Shown here: one piece after another, positions 15,945-24,228 of the stretch
Numbering within the stretch: position 1 is the stretch's first letter
How the letters are laid out: each line of letters opens with the position of its first letter
NCBI RefSeq assembly: GCF_000235745.1
Contig: NZ_AGSX01000132.1
Span: 1 to 35,539, forward strand
Direction: 5' to 3'
Origin: Stutzerimonas stutzeri SDM-LAC
GTDB lineage: Bacteria > Pseudomonadota > Gammaproteobacteria > Pseudomonadales > Pseudomonadaceae
Length of the DNA stretch: 35,539 nt
Notes under the pieces: generated by a model
Seen by the model: only the letters and a program-made list of their open reading frames with translations
What the model was told of the DNA's origin: nothing
Database searches by the model: none
Translations under genes and position numbers: made by a program

Positions 15945-15960
15945 GTAAAGGCTGGGTAAA
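15945..15960 (+). promoter_or_regulatory. CpxR-type operator, GTAAA-N6-GTAAA
   Basis: Two GTAAA half-sites, 15945-15949 and 15956-15960, are spaced one helical turn apart (11 bp). This matches the known CpxR consensus of GTAAA repeats separated by about 5 bases. They are part of a larger tandem repeat of GGCTGGGTAAA, flanked on both sides by GGTCAGGG. The site is centred about 60 bp upstream of the inferred start of the CpxP-like transcript, and it sits just beyond the regulator's own stop codon. Confidence 0.7.
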
Positions 15961-15966
15961 GGCCGG

Positions 15967-16644
15967 TCAGGGTGCGTAGAGGTAGCCACGGCTGCGCAAG
16001 GCAACGATGCGCGGGCGGCCGTCTGGATGTGGGCCGAGCTTTCGGCGCAGGTTGCTGACGTGCATGTCCAGGCTGCGGTCGTACAGGGTGAGCTTGCGGC
16101 CCAGGGCCAGTTGCGCCAATGCCTGCTTTTCCAGCGGTTCGCCTGGCTGGCTGAGGAGTGCTTCGAGGATGCGTCCTTCGGAAAGGGTAAGCGTGACCTC
16201 ATGATCGCCAACGCTGGCCACTCCACGTGCAGGGCTGTACCAGAGATCGCCCAGCTCCAGCTGTGTCGGTGCGCTGGCCGGTTGGCTGCGGCGCAGGACG
16301 GCCTTCAGGCGTGCGGTCAGTTCGCGTGGATCACAGGGTTTGGCCAGATAATCGTCCGCACCCAGCTCCAGACCGAGTATGCGGTCGAGCGGCTCGCCGC
16401 GCCCCGAAAGCATCAATACCGGCAGGTCCGGATGCTCACTGCGCAGTTGCTTCAACAGGTCCAAGCCACTGCCGTCAGGCAGCATTACGTCGAGCACGAC
16501 TGCGGCGGGTTGGTGTTCGGCCAACGCAGCGCGGGCGCTTTGACCGTCATGGCAGGCACGGGCGACAAAGCCTTCCTGGGCCAGCCAACTGACCAGTAGT
16601 TCGCAGAGCTCCTGGTCGTCGTCTATCAGTAGCAGTTCGCTCAT
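15967..16644 (-). CDS. cpxR: OmpR-family response regulator, CpxR-like
   Basis: This 225-residue regulator has a receiver domain (residues 1-115) with the acidic pocket LLIDDD (D8-D10), phospho-acceptor D52 (VLDVMLPDGSG) and conserved K102 (YLAKPCDPREL). A winged-helix DNA-binding domain follows (about 130-225), ending LRSRGYLYAP. I chose the ATG at 16644, where homology starts (MSELLLIDDD). Upstream in-frame codons encode an arginine-rich stretch without family similarity and overlap the neighbouring gene. The coiled-coil protein gene ends only 17 bases upstream, so the two may be co-transcribed. The GTAAA operator downstream, before the CpxP-like gene, supports the CpxR assignment. Confidence 0.88.
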   Translation of the reverse strand: MSELLLIDDDQELCELLVSWLAQEGFVARACHDGQSARAALAEHQPAAVVLDVMLPDGSGLDLLKQLRSEHPDLPVLMLSGRGEPLDRILGLELGADDYLAKPCDPRELTARLKAVLRRSQPASAPTQLELGDLWYSPARGVASVGDHEVTLTLSEGRILEALLSQPGEPLEKQALAQLALGRKLTLYDRSLDMHVSNLRRKLGPHPDGRPRIVALRSRGYLYAP

Positions 16645-16661
16645 AGTTCGCTCGTGTCGAT

Positions 16662-17051
16662 TCAGTTCAGCCATTGCCGACGGCGGCGGCCGCGGGTTGT
16701 CAGGACGCCAAGCAGAAAGCCCAGCACGCCCACGCCGCCGCCTACCGCGAACCACTGTTGCTGGTCGTTGAGCAACGGCGGTTGCACCTGCGTCTGCGCT
16801 TGTTCGTGTTCAAGTTGCAGGCGCAGTCGCTGGTTTTCCTGGCGCAGTCTCAACAGCTGGGCCTGGCCCGCTGCGCTGGTCGCGGCGTCGAGGTTTTCCC
16901 TGGTCGCCTCGCGTTGCTGTTGATTTTCACTGAGACGATGCTCCAGCTCGACCTGCCGCTCGGCGGATGGCTCTATGGGCGCTTCTTCGGCCTGTAGCGA
17001 GGGGATGACGAGACCTAGAACAAGCAGCAGGGACAGCGAACTTTGGCGCAT
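16662..17051 (-). CDS. Secreted, C-terminally anchored coiled-coil protein of unknown function
   Basis: This 129-residue protein has three parts. A signal peptide covers about residues 1-21 (MRQSSLSLLLVLGLVIPSLQ, cleaved before EE). A glutamine/arginine/leucine-rich coiled coil (about 30-88) follows. A C-terminal membrane helix (about 102-120) ends in the basic tail RGRRRRQWLN. The layout resembles the C-terminal half of SH3-and-anchor envelope proteins (TIGR04211 type) without an SH3 domain. I recognise no catalytic motif. ATG 17051 is supported by AAGGAG six bases upstream. It lies 17 bases before cpxR on the same strand, which suggests a shared transcript and an envelope role. The function is unknown. 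Confidence 0.75.
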   Translation of the reverse strand: MRQSSLSLLLVLGLVIPSLQAEEAPIEPSAERQVELEHRLSENQQQREATRENLDAATSAAGQAQLLRLRQENQRLRLQLEHEQAQTQVQPPLLNDQQQWFAVGGGVGVLGFLLGVLTTRGRRRRQWLN

Positions 17052-17156
17052 CGGAACTCCTTTTTCCTCAACGGTTTTAACTCTGTGCTTGGCCGTGGCA
17101 GAGCGACGGCCCAGCACCAGCGCCAGCAGCTGTCTGGCGGATGTCAGCCGACCAAA

Positions 17157-17456
17157 TTAGGGGTAGACCTGTTTGAAAGGTTTGACGATGACATCGCCAT
17201 AGACGCCAGCGGCTTTATATGGATCGGCCGCAGCCCACTGTTCTGCAGTCTGCAGCGAGTCGAATTCGGCGACAACCAGGCTGCCGGTAAAGCCAGCTGC
17301 GCCGGGATCATTGCTGTCCACCGCCGGATGCGGGCCAGCCAGAACGAGCCGGCCTTCGCTTTTGAGCTGGTCGAGACGTGCCAGGTGCGCGGGGCGCGAG
17401 GCCAAACGGTCTTGCAGCGAGTTGGGCACATCGGTCGCGATGATGGCGTAGAGCAT
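17157..17456 (-). CDS. yciI: YciI-family protein
   Basis: This 99-residue protein has a ferredoxin-like alpha/beta fold of the YciI family. It begins [21 protein letters not shown] and carries the conserved [14 protein letters not shown] and [12 protein letters not shown] segments. The conserved His/Asp pair of the family is suspected to be catalytic, but no reaction is established. A strong AGGAG overlaps the stop codon of the upstream yciB gene, with nine bases between the genes, so the pair is almost certainly one operon. The yciB-yciI association is common in gammaproteobacteria. Confidence 0.9.
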   Translation of the reverse strand: MLYAIIATDVPNSLQDRLASRPAHLARLDQLKSEGRLVLAGPHPAVDSNDPGAAGFTGSLVVAEFDSLQTAEQWAAADPYKAAGVYGDVIVKPFKQVYP

Positions 17457-17465
17457 GATGAACTC

Positions 17466-18047
17466 CTAGGATTCGTCAGGTTCGGGTTGCAGGTGGCGCA
17501 CCAGATAAAGCGCCTGGCCGGCCAGGAACAGCAGCGTCAGCGCGAGACTGCCAAAGACCTTGAAGTCTACCCAGATCGAGGGATAGACGAAGACAACGAA
17601 GAGATTGGCAAAGCCGCAGACGAGAAAGAACAGGATCCAGGCGACATTGAGCTGCGACCACTGCGCTGCCGGCAAACGGACCGCATGGCCCATCATCTGC
17701 TGGGTCAGTGGTTTGTCGCCGATGAAGTGGCTCGCGGTGAAGGCCAGCGCGAACAGCCAATTAAGTACGGGCGCCTTCCACTTGAGGATCGCTTCGCTGT
17801 GCAGCACCAAGGTCAGCCCGCCGAACAACAGGCAAGCCGCCAATGTTAGCCACTGGCTTTTTTCGAGCCGGCGCTGATGCATGAACAAAACGCCGTAGAT
17901 AATCACGGAGCTGATAATCAGCACTGCTGTTGCGCTGAATATGCCCCCAACGCCTAGGCTGAAGCCTCCGAATTCGACCGTGGCAGGCTCGACTTTGTAG
18001 ACGACGAAGAACAGCAGCAGTGGAACGAAGTCGATGATTTGTTTCAC
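17466..18047 (-). CDS. yciB: YciB/IspZ-family inner-membrane septation protein A
   Basis: This 193-residue membrane protein has about five helices. In other species the family affects cell-envelope synthesis and intracellular septation. Family signatures include the N-terminal [17 protein letters not shown] and the central [19 protein letters not shown]. The segment [15 protein letters not shown] follows, and [19 protein letters not shown] comes near residue 137. I chose GTG at 18047 because the family starts at [10 protein letters not shown]. An upstream ATG would add 31 residues without similarity. The ribosome site is weak. A TATTAT -10 element lies about 31 bases upstream. It is divergent from rnm and followed by yciI. 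Confidence 0.9.
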   Translation of the reverse strand: MKQIIDFVPLLLFFVVYKVEPATVEFGGFSLGVGGIFSATAVLIISSVIIYGVLFMHQRRLEKSQWLTLAACLLFGGLTLVLHSEAILKWKAPVLNWLFALAFTASHFIGDKPLTQQMMGHAVRLPAAQWSQLNVAWILFFLVCGFANLFVVFVYPSIWVDFKVFGSLALTLLFLAGQALYLVRHLQPEPDES

Positions 18048-18077
18048 GAGGCAAGCCAGAGGGCAGATGTGCCCGGC

Positions 18078-18083
18078 ATAATA
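18078..18083 (-). promoter_or_regulatory. Putative -10 element of the yciB-yciI operon
   Basis: The minus strand reads TATTAT at 18083-18078, a close match to the sigma-70 -10 box. The -35 position (GTTCCG at 18106-18101) is poor. Transcription would start near 18071 and leave a leader of about 24 nt before the GTG start. Confidence 0.35.
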
Positions 18084-18220
18084 ACAAACCGCGCTTTTGG
18101 CGGAACGCTGTCCGCTTGCCGTTTCCAAGACATTGCGCAAGCTTTGGCAAACTGAACGACGGCACGAGCGCTGGCGCTGACGGTCACACGCTCTACTCCC
18201 CTTTGGAGAATCTGCCCCGA

Positions 18221-19087
18221 ATGATTGTTGATCTGCATTGCCACAGCACCGCCTCAGACGGAGTGCTCGCGCCTGGCGTGCTGGTGCAGCGAGCCCATGC
18301 GCGTGGGATCGAGCTGCTTGCCCTGACTGATCACGACACCCTCGAAGGGCTCGATGAGGCGCGCGCCGCTGCTGATTCCCTGGGTGTCCGGCTGGTCAAT
18401 GGCATCGAGCTGTCCTGTGTCTGGAACGGCGCCACCATCCATGTGCTGGGTTATGCGTTTCGCCGCGATGCGGTTGCGCTGCAGCAGGCCATCGCTGATT
18501 TGCACGCGGGCCGGTGGCAGCGCGCCGAGACGATTGCTCAGCGTCTGGAGGCGAAAGGGATGTCGGGTGCGCTGGCGGGCGCACGGGCGATTCAGCAAGA
18601 GTTGGGTGATAGCGGCAACGCGCCCGCGCGCCCACATTTTGCTGATTACCTTGTGCGTGCCGGCCACGTGCGCGACCGCGCCGAAGCGTTTCGCAAGTGG
18701 CTTGGTTCGGGGAAGCTGGGCGACGTCAAGCAGCATTGGCCGACGCTTGAGCAGACCGTGAGCACCTTGCGTGATGCCGGCGCCTGGATCAGTCTTGCGC
18801 ACCCATGGCAGTACGATTTCACGCGTAGCAAACGCCGTCGGCTGGTGAGCGAATTCGCCCAGGCGGGTGGCCATGCGCTGGAAGTGGTTAACGGCATGCA
18901 GCCGTTGGAGCAGGTCGGCGGCTTATCGATTCTGGTGCGGGAGTTCGGTCTGATGGCCAGCATCGGCAGTGATTTTCATGCACCGGGCGACTGGTCGGAG
19001 TTGGGGATGTATCGAACCCTGCCTGACGATTTGCGACCACTGTGGAGGTCTTTCGATCATGAACCCGGCGAGTCTGTGGCCCGCTGA
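18221..19087 (+). CDS. rnm: PHP-family phosphoesterase, RNase AM (YciV/TrpH)
   Basis: This 288-residue member of the PHP phosphoesterase family, homologous to E. coli YciV, starts with the metal-binding motif [11 protein letters not shown] (about residues 4-14). It continues with LTDHDTLEG (about 35-43), RPHFADYLV near 145, LAHPWQY near 190 and [10 protein letters not shown] near 247. Together these give the trinuclear metal site. The E. coli enzyme trims 5' ends of rRNAs, and a related enzyme hydrolyses 3',5'-nucleoside bisphosphates. I chose ATG 18221 because homology starts there and GGAGA lies about 13 bases upstream. Thirteen bases separate it from yciO, so they form an operon. It is divergent from yciB with 173 bp between starts. 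Confidence 0.9.
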   Translation: MIVDLHCHSTASDGVLAPGVLVQRAHARGIELLALTDHDTLEGLDEARAAADSLGVRLVNGIELSCVWNGATIHVLGYAFRRDAVALQQAIADLHAGRWQRAETIAQRLEAKGMSGALAGARAIQQELGDSGNAPARPHFADYLVRAGHVRDRAEAFRKWLGSGKLGDVKQHWPTLEQTVSTLRDAGAWISLAHPWQYDFTRSKRRRLVSEFAQAGGHALEVVNGMQPLEQVGGLSILVREFGLMASIGSDFHAPGDWSELGMYRTLPDDLRPLWRSFDHEPGESVAR

Positions 19088-19100
19088 ACAGGGAGTTCCC

Positions 19101-19724
19101 ATGAGCCAGTTTTTTCAGATACACCCGGACAACCCGCAGGCCAGGCTGATCAAGCAGGCCGTAGAGATCATTCGCAGCGGCGGAGTGGTGGTTTACCCCA
19201 CCGACTCTTCTTATGCTGTGGGTTGCTCGATGGGCAACAAAACCGGCATCGAGCGGATTCGCCGGCTGCGTCAGTTGGACGATAAGCATAACTTCACCCT
19301 GGTCTGTCGCGACCTATCGCAGCTGGGGCTGTTCGCCAAGGTGGATACCGCCGCCTTCCGGCTGCTCAAGACGCATCTTCCCGGGCCATATACCATCATT
19401 CTCAGTGCCACGCGGGAGGTGCCGCGAATGCTGCTGCATCCAAAGCGCCGTACCATCGGGCTGCGCGTGCCTGCGCAGCCGATCGCCCAGGCGTTGCTTG
19501 CCGAGCTGGGTGAGCCATTGATGAGCGTCAGCCTGATCCTGCCTGGCCAAACCGAGCCGATGAGCGACCCGTACGAAATGCGCGATGCATTGGAGCATCA
19601 GGTAGACCTGATCATCGACGGCGGTTACGGTGGCGTCGAAGCGTCGACCGTCATCAGCTTGGTGGATGGCGACCCGGAAGTGGTGCGGGTTGGCTGCGGC
19701 GATCCCGCACCGTTCGCCGGCTGA
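19101..19724 (+). CDS. yciO: YciO, Sua5/YrdC-family protein
   Basis: This 207-residue protein is of the YrdC/Sua5 superfamily, whose core members make threonylcarbamoyl-adenylate for tRNA t6A. YciO is a paralogue with low or different activity in E. coli, so a t6A role should not be assumed. Visible motifs are the N-terminal GGVVVYPTDSSYAVGC (about 27-42), RLRQLDDKHNFTLVC, the KRRTIGLRVPAQPI nucleotide-binding segment (about 116-129) and STVISLVDG near the end. AGGGAG lies just upstream of the ATG. It sits 13 bases after rnm and 37 bases before trpS in the same direction. Confidence 0.9.
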   Translation: MSQFFQIHPDNPQARLIKQAVEIIRSGGVVVYPTDSSYAVGCSMGNKTGIERIRRLRQLDDKHNFTLVCRDLSQLGLFAKVDTAAFRLLKTHLPGPYTIILSATREVPRMLLHPKRRTIGLRVPAQPIAQALLAELGEPLMSVSLILPGQTEPMSDPYEMRDALEHQVDLIIDGGYGGVEASTVISLVDGDPEVVRVGCGDPAPFAG

Positions 19725-19761
19725 ACCGCGCACCTTTTTCAAACTCACGAAGGAAACCCTT

Positions 19762-20976
19762 TTGAGCGCCATGGATTCGCAGCGACGTGTAGTCTCCGGA
19801 ATGCGGCCTAGCGGCCGCCTCCACCTTGGTCACTATCACGGCGTGCTGAAGAGCTGGGTCAGGATGCAGCATGAATACCAGTGTTTTTTCTGCATCGTTG
19901 ATTGGCATGCATTGACCACTGACTACGCTGCAGGCGCCGATATCGCACGCAACGTCCAAGAGATGGCAATCGATTGGCTGGCAGCCGGCGTAAGCCCGAG
20001 CTCTGCCACCTTGTTCGTGCAGTCCCAAGTACCTGAACATGCCGAGCTGCACCTTCTGCTTTCGATGATCTGCCCCTTGGCGTGGCTGGAGCGCGTGCCA
20101 TCCTACAAAGAGCTGCAGCTCGATTCGCAGCACAAGGATCTCGGCACTTACGGCTTTCTCGGTTATCCGTTGCTGCAGGCTGCGGACATCCTCGCTTATC
20201 GCGCCGGTGTCGTGCCCGTTGGTGCCGATCAGCTGCCGCATATCGAGTTCGCTCGCGATGTTGCCAGGCGCTTCAACCACCTCTATGGCAGCGAAGAGGA
20301 TTTCGAGGTCAAGGCCGAAGCGGCGATACGCAAGCTTGGCAAGAAAAGCTCCAAGCTCTACGCCAGTCTGCGCAAAAGTTACCAAGAGCAGGGCGACATC
20401 GAAGCGCTGAACACCGCCCGCGCGCTGCTCAAGGATCAGCAGACCATTACCATTGGTGACCAGGAGCGCCTGTTTGGTTATCTGGAGGGGAGTGGCAGGT
20501 TGTTGTTGCCCGAGCCGCAGGCCCTGCTGAGCGATTCCCCCAAGGTGTCGGGGCTCGATGGCGGAAAAATGGCTAAGTCGTCCAGTAACTCCATCTTTCT
20601 GCGCGATACGCCGGATGAAATCGAGGAAAAGATCAAGCGCATGCCGACCGATCCGGCACGCGTTCATCGCCACGATCCGGGTGAGCCGACGCGCTGTCCG
20701 GTATGGCAAATGCACCAGGCCCATTCGGCAGCAGACGTCTGTCAGTGGGCCGAACAGTGCTGCCGCACCGCGGGTATTGGCTGCCTGGAGTGCAAGGCGC
20801 CCCTCATTGATGCAATCAAGCTTGAGCTGACCCCGCTGCAGGAGCGTGCTCAGGACTACGAGTCGAACCCGGATCTGGTGCGCAGCATATTGGCAGAGGG
20901 CGCTGAACAGGCTCGCGACGAAGCACGGGAAACACTAGTGGTCATGCGTCAGGCCATGGGACTGAATTATCGCTAG
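19762..20976 (+). CDS. trpS: Tryptophanyl-tRNA synthetase
   Basis: This class I aminoacyl-tRNA synthetase charges tRNA-Trp. The HIGH-like motif is HLGHYHG (about residues 22-28) after SGMRPSGRL. The KMSKS-like loop is GGKMAKSSSN (about 265-275). LQAADILAYRAGVVPVGADQ contains the substrate-binding region. The TTG at 19762 gives 404 residues and is favoured because AAGGAA lies six bases upstream. The alternative ATG at 19771 removes three residues and is 15 bases from that site. The protein is longer than the roughly 335-residue E. coli type and represents the longer bacterial subgroup. It sits between yciO and scpA, 63 bp before the latter. Confidence 0.92.
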   Translation: MSAMDSQRRVVSGMRPSGRLHLGHYHGVLKSWVRMQHEYQCFFCIVDWHALTTDYAAGADIARNVQEMAIDWLAAGVSPSSATLFVQSQVPEHAELHLLLSMICPLAWLERVPSYKELQLDSQHKDLGTYGFLGYPLLQAADILAYRAGVVPVGADQLPHIEFARDVARRFNHLYGSEEDFEVKAEAAIRKLGKKSSKLYASLRKSYQEQGDIEALNTARALLKDQQTITIGDQERLFGYLEGSGRLLLPEPQALLSDSPKVSGLDGGKMAKSSSNSIFLRDTPDEIEEKIKRMPTDPARVHRHDPGEPTRCPVWQMHQAHSAADVCQWAEQCCRTAGIGCLECKAPLIDAIKLELTPLQERAQDYESNPDLVRSILAEGAEQARDEARETLVVMRQAMGLNYR

Positions 20977-21039
20977 AGCCTGTTCGGTAGCCGGCATAAG
21001 CTGTCGCCGCTTCCAGTATTCGTTCGTTCCGGAGAGATA

Positions 21040-21900
21040 ATGCAGGACACCCAGGCCGAGGCGACCATCCAGGCGCCCGGCGAGCAGCTGCGGCTGGCAC
21101 TTGTCTACGGCGAGGCTTTCAATAACCTGCCGCAGGATCTCTATATTCCCCCGGATGCACTGGAGGTCTTCCTCGAGGCATTCGAGGGGCCGCTGGATTT
21201 GCTGCTCTATCTGATCCGCAAGCAGAACATCGATATTCTCGATATCCCCGTCGCGGAAATCACTCGTCAGTACATGGGCTATGTCGAGCTGATGAAGGCC
21301 GTGCGCCTTGAGCTGGCGGCCGAATATCTGGTGATGGCGGCCATGCTGGCTGAAATCAAGTCGCGCATGCTGCTGCCGCGCTCGGCCGAAGTGGAGGAGG
21401 ACGAACTCGATCCGCGTGCCGAGCTGATCCGCAGGCTGCAGGAGTACGAGCGGTTCAAGGCGGCGTCGGAAGATATCGACCAACTGCCTCGGGTGGGTCG
21501 TGACTTGCACGTACCGAAACTCGACGCACCCGATGCACGCGCGCGCAAGCTGTTGCCTCAGGTCAGCCTGGAGGAATTGTTGATCTCGATGGCTGAGGTC
21601 TTGCGTCGTGCCGACATGTTCGAAAGCCACCAGGTGACGCGCGAGACGCTGTCGACCCGCGAGCGCATGAGCGACGTGCTCGAACGGCTCAAGGGCGGTG
21701 GCTTCGTACCTTTCGTTGCGCTGTTCACGGCCGAGGAGGGGCGTCTCGGCGTGGTGGTGACCTTCATGGCAGTACTTGAGTTGATCAAGGAATCGCTGGT
21801 CGAGCTGGTGCAGAACGAGCCCTTCGCACCGATTCATGTCAGGGCTCGCAGCGATGAGTCCTCGTTGCCACTGGAAGCGTCAATGGAGCCGAACCTGTGA
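21040..21900 (+). CDS. scpA: Segregation and condensation protein A (kleisin)
   Basis: This 286-residue protein is the kleisin subunit that bridges Smc ATPase heads and binds ScpB, in chromosome condensation and segregation. The N-terminal Smc-binding domain contains FEGPLDLLLYLIRKQNIDILDIPVAEIT (about 48-76), split here into family segments FEGPLDLLLYLI and IDILDIPVAEI. AAEYLVMAAMLAEIKSRMLLP follows near 95. The C-terminal winged helix includes GGFVPFVALF and LELIKESLVELVQ. The ATG has GGAGAG upstream. The stop overlaps the scpB start by four bases (GTGA), indicating translational coupling. The smc gene is not in the window. Confidence 0.93.
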   Translation: MQDTQAEATIQAPGEQLRLALVYGEAFNNLPQDLYIPPDALEVFLEAFEGPLDLLLYLIRKQNIDILDIPVAEITRQYMGYVELMKAVRLELAAEYLVMAAMLAEIKSRMLLPRSAEVEEDELDPRAELIRRLQEYERFKAASEDIDQLPRVGRDLHVPKLDAPDARARKLLPQVSLEELLISMAEVLRRADMFESHQVTRETLSTRERMSDVLERLKGGGFVPFVALFTAEEGRLGVVVTFMAVLELIKESLVELVQNEPFAPIHVRARSDESSLPLEASMEPNL

Positions 21901-22667
21901 ATCTGTCCGATCCGAAGGATCTTGCCTCGCTGCTTGAAGCCTTCTTGCTGGCCTCGGGCAAGCCGATGTCGGTTGAGCGAATGGCCGAGCTGTTCGACGA
22001 AATCGAGCGGCCAACCCCCAGCTTGCTGCGCAAGGCACTCGAGGTGCTGGACAAGTCCTGCAAAGGCCGGGCATTCGAGTTGAAAGAAGTGGCCAGTGGT
22101 TACCGTCTGCAGGTGCGCGAGCGTTTCTCGCCCTGGGTCGGCCGGCTATGGGAAGAGCGGCCGCAGCGCTACTCGCGAGCGTTTCTGGAAACGCTGGTAC
22201 TGATCGCCTACCGCCAGCCAATCACGCGCGGCGAGATTGAAGACATCCGCGGTGTGGCGGTCAACAGCCAGATCGTGAAAACGCTCCTGGAGCGTGAGTG
22301 GGTGCGGGTGGTCGGTCATCGCGACGTACCAGGGCGGCCGGCCATGTTCGCCACCACCAAGCAATTCCTCGATCACTTCAACCTGAAGAACCTCGACGAG
22401 TTGCCACCGCTGGCCGTATTGCGTGAGATGGAGCCCGAACCCCAGCTGGTCGACGACGAAGAGGCTCCTGTGCCGGCGTCGCTGCAGGCGCGCGCCGATC
22501 CCGAAGGGGAGCCGGAGACGTCGCGTGAGCAAACCAGTTTCCGCAGTCTTCTGGCCGAGCTGGATAGCATGGAAACCGGTTTGAAGACCGATTTCGATGA
22601 CCTGCGTGCCGAGGCTGAGCCTGAAGAAGGCCAACCCATGCCGGACGAGGACCGTCACAACTATTGA
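21897..22667 (+). CDS. scpB: Segregation and condensation protein B
   Basis: This 256-residue ScpB is a dimeric winged-helix protein that binds ScpA in the Smc complex. Family motifs are LEAFLLASGKPMSVERMAELF (about 10-30, the first helices), ASGYRLQVRERFSPWVGRLW, ALIAYRQPITRGEIEDIRGV (present as VLIAYRQPITRGEIEDIRG) and GRPAMFATTKQFLDHFNL. The C-terminal 90 residues are acidic and low in complexity. It starts with GTG overlapping the scpA stop, with GGAG eight bases upstream. In many bacteria rluB follows scpB; here the next gene is the convergent mgsA after eight bases, so the operon ends here. Confidence 0.93.
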   Translation: MNLSDPKDLASLLEAFLLASGKPMSVERMAELFDEIERPTPSLLRKALEVLDKSCKGRAFELKEVASGYRLQVRERFSPWVGRLWEERPQRYSRAFLETLVLIAYRQPITRGEIEDIRGVAVNSQIVKTLLEREWVRVVGHRDVPGRPAMFATTKQFLDHFNLKNLDELPPLAVLREMEPEPQLVDDEEAPVPASLQARADPEGEPETSREQTSFRSLLAELDSMETGLKTDFDDLRAEAEPEEGQPMPDEDRHNY

Positions 22668-22675
22668 TCGGTTAC

Positions 22676-23152
22676 CTAGTGGTCGGTTACCTGGCGGCCG
22701 GCCAGGTAGTTTGCATAGTTCGGGATGCTCAGTGAGTGTTCCTGGTCCAGCAGCGGGCTGGAAAGCAGGTAATCGGCACTGCTTTCGTTGGCCGCCAGCG
22801 GGATGTTCCACACCGCGGCGACCCTAAGCAGCGCCTTCACGTCGGGGTCGTGCGGTTGTGGCTCGAAGGGATCCCAGAAGAACACCAACATGTCGATCCG
22901 GCGTTCGGCAATGCGTGCGCCGATCTGCTGATCTCCTCCGAGGGGGCCGCTGATCATGCACTCGACCGGCAACTTCAAGCGCCGCTCGAGTAGCAACCCC
23001 GTGGTCCCGGTGGCCAGCAACTCATGTGGCTCCAGTTTTGATTTCTGCCGCTCAGTCCAGGCCAGCAGGCGCTCCTTGCAGTGATCGTGCGCAACCAGCG
23101 CGATACGTTTGCGGGCGGGGAGTGTCGCGCTCACGAAGTCGATACGGTTCAT
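22676..23152 (-). CDS. mgsA: Methylglyoxal synthase
   Basis: This 158-residue enzyme converts dihydroxyacetone phosphate to methylglyoxal and phosphate, a bypass that relieves sugar-phosphate stress. Family residues are clear: ALVAHDHCKERL (H at about 20), TGTTGLLLERR (phosphate-binding), SGPLGGDQQIGARI (catalytic Asp) and FFWDPFEPQPHDPDVKALLR (His/Asp). The length matches E. coli MgsA. I chose ATG 23152, where AAGGAAG precedes it and homology begins; a longer upstream frame would overlap the gap terminus. It follows gap on the same strand after 35 bp, so the two are likely co-transcribed and share HexR control. It converges on scpB. Confidence 0.92.
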   Translation of the reverse strand: MNRIDFVSATLPARKRIALVAHDHCKERLLAWTERQKSKLEPHELLATGTTGLLLERRLKLPVECMISGPLGGDQQIGARIAERRIDMLVFFWDPFEPQPHDPDVKALLRVAAVWNIPLAANESSADYLLSSPLLDQEHSLSIPNYANYLAGRQVTDH

Positions 23153-23187
23153 GTTCTTCCTTGGGGGCTGGGCTGGGCTGCTGATCG

Positions 23188-24189
23188 TTATGACGCTTCG
23201 TGCAGCGCGCGGCAAGTGTCGAGCATCCGGTTGGAAAAGCCCCACTCGTTGTCATACCAGGCCATCACTTTCAATAGGCGTCCGCTAACCTTGGTGTGGT
23301 TGGTGTCGAAAATCGACGACATCGGGTTGTGGTTGAAGTCGCAGGAAACCAGGGGCAGCGAGTTGCACGCCAGGATCGGCGAGTGCTGACTGGCGTCGAG
23401 CATCAATGCGTTGACCTCCTCGGCGGTTGTCTCGCGACTCAGTTCGAGGGTCAGGTCGACCAGCGAGACGTTGATCACCGGAACGCGCACCGCCATGCCG
23501 GTCAGCTTGCCGGCCAGCTCTGGCAGTACCAGGCCCACCGCTTCGGCGGCGCCGGTCTTGGTCGGGATCATCGACTGAGTTGCCGAGCGCGCTCGGAACG
23601 GGTCGCTGTGATAGACGTCCGACAGATTCTGATCATTGGTGTAGGCATGGATGGTGGTCATCAGGCCGTGTTCGATGCCGTATTCGCGCGACAGCACCTG
23701 TGCAACCGGCGCCAGGCAGTTGGTGGTACAGGAGGCGTTGGAAATGATCTGGTGGGATTGGCGCAATGTGTCATGGTTGACGCCGTAAACGATGGTTGCG
23801 TCAACGCCGGATGCCGGGGCAGAAATAATCACTTTGCCGGCACCGGCCTGCAGGTGCGCGCTGGCTTTTTCACGGGAGGTGAACAGCCCGGTACACTCAA
23901 ACACCACATCGACGTTGTGTTGGCGCCACGGCAGCTCGGCAGGGTTGCGGATCGCCGTCACGGCAATCGGGTCACCGTTGACCCGCAACTGGTCGTCCGC
24001 CACTTCAACCTTTGCGTCGAAATGGCCATGGACGCTGTCGTACTGCAACAGGTGGGCGTTCATCGCCGGGCTGCCGAGGTCGTTGATCGCCACGACCTGC
24101 AGGTGCTCGCGATAGCTCTGGCTGTACAGGGCACGAAGGACGTTGCGTCCGATACGGCCGAAGCCGTTGATGGCGATGCGAATAGTCAT
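23188..24189 (-). CDS. gap: Glyceraldehyde-3-phosphate dehydrogenase
   Basis: This 333-residue enzyme oxidises glyceraldehyde-3-phosphate downstream of the Entner-Doudoroff pathway. The Rossmann start is [17 protein letters not shown] (about 4-20) and AINDLG places D37 for NAD contact. The catalytic C154 is in [39 protein letters not shown] and [12 protein letters not shown] are conserved. It is divergent from edd across a 125-bp region with a perfect HexR-type operator. A TTGACA -35-like box on the minus strand (24243-24238) lies just upstream of that operator. This is the glucose-linked gap gene of Pseudomonas, usually called gap-1 or gapA. Confidence 0.94.
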   Translation of the reverse strand: MTIRIAINGFGRIGRNVLRALYSQSYREHLQVVAINDLGSPAMNAHLLQYDSVHGHFDAKVEVADDQLRVNGDPIAVTAIRNPAELPWRQHNVDVVFECTGLFTSREKASAHLQAGAGKVIISAPASGVDATIVYGVNHDTLRQSHQIISNASCTTNCLAPVAQVLSREYGIEHGLMTTIHAYTNDQNLSDVYHSDPFRARSATQSMIPTKTGAAEAVGLVLPELAGKLTGMAVRVPVINVSLVDLTLELSRETTAEEVNALMLDASQHSPILACNSLPLVSCDFNHNPMSSIFDTNHTKVSGRLLKVMAWYDNEWGFSNRMLDTCRALHEAS

Positions 24190-24213
24190 AACAAGGTTCC
24201 CGGGCAGAATTTG

Positions 24214-24228
24214 TTGTAGGAATTACAA
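24214..24228. promoter_or_regulatory. HexR operator TTGT-N7-ACAA between gap and edd
   Basis: TTGT (24214-24217) and ACAA (24225-24228) are separated by seven bases, exactly the consensus reported for HexR in Pseudomonas. HexR releases DNA when it binds 2-keto-3-deoxy-6-phosphogluconate, which induces gap, edd-glk and zwf genes. The site lies where the gap promoter -10 would be, downstream of TTGACA on the minus strand. A second, degenerate TTGT-N7-ACCT at 24274-24288 lies nearer edd. The hexR gene is not in the window. Confidence 0.8.

Noticed and set aside
22689-22707. ACCTGGC/GCCAGGT hairpin near the scpB-mgsA junction
   Set aside because: It lies inside the mgsA C-terminal codons, has no T-run, and can be explained by coding sequence; I do not call it a terminator.
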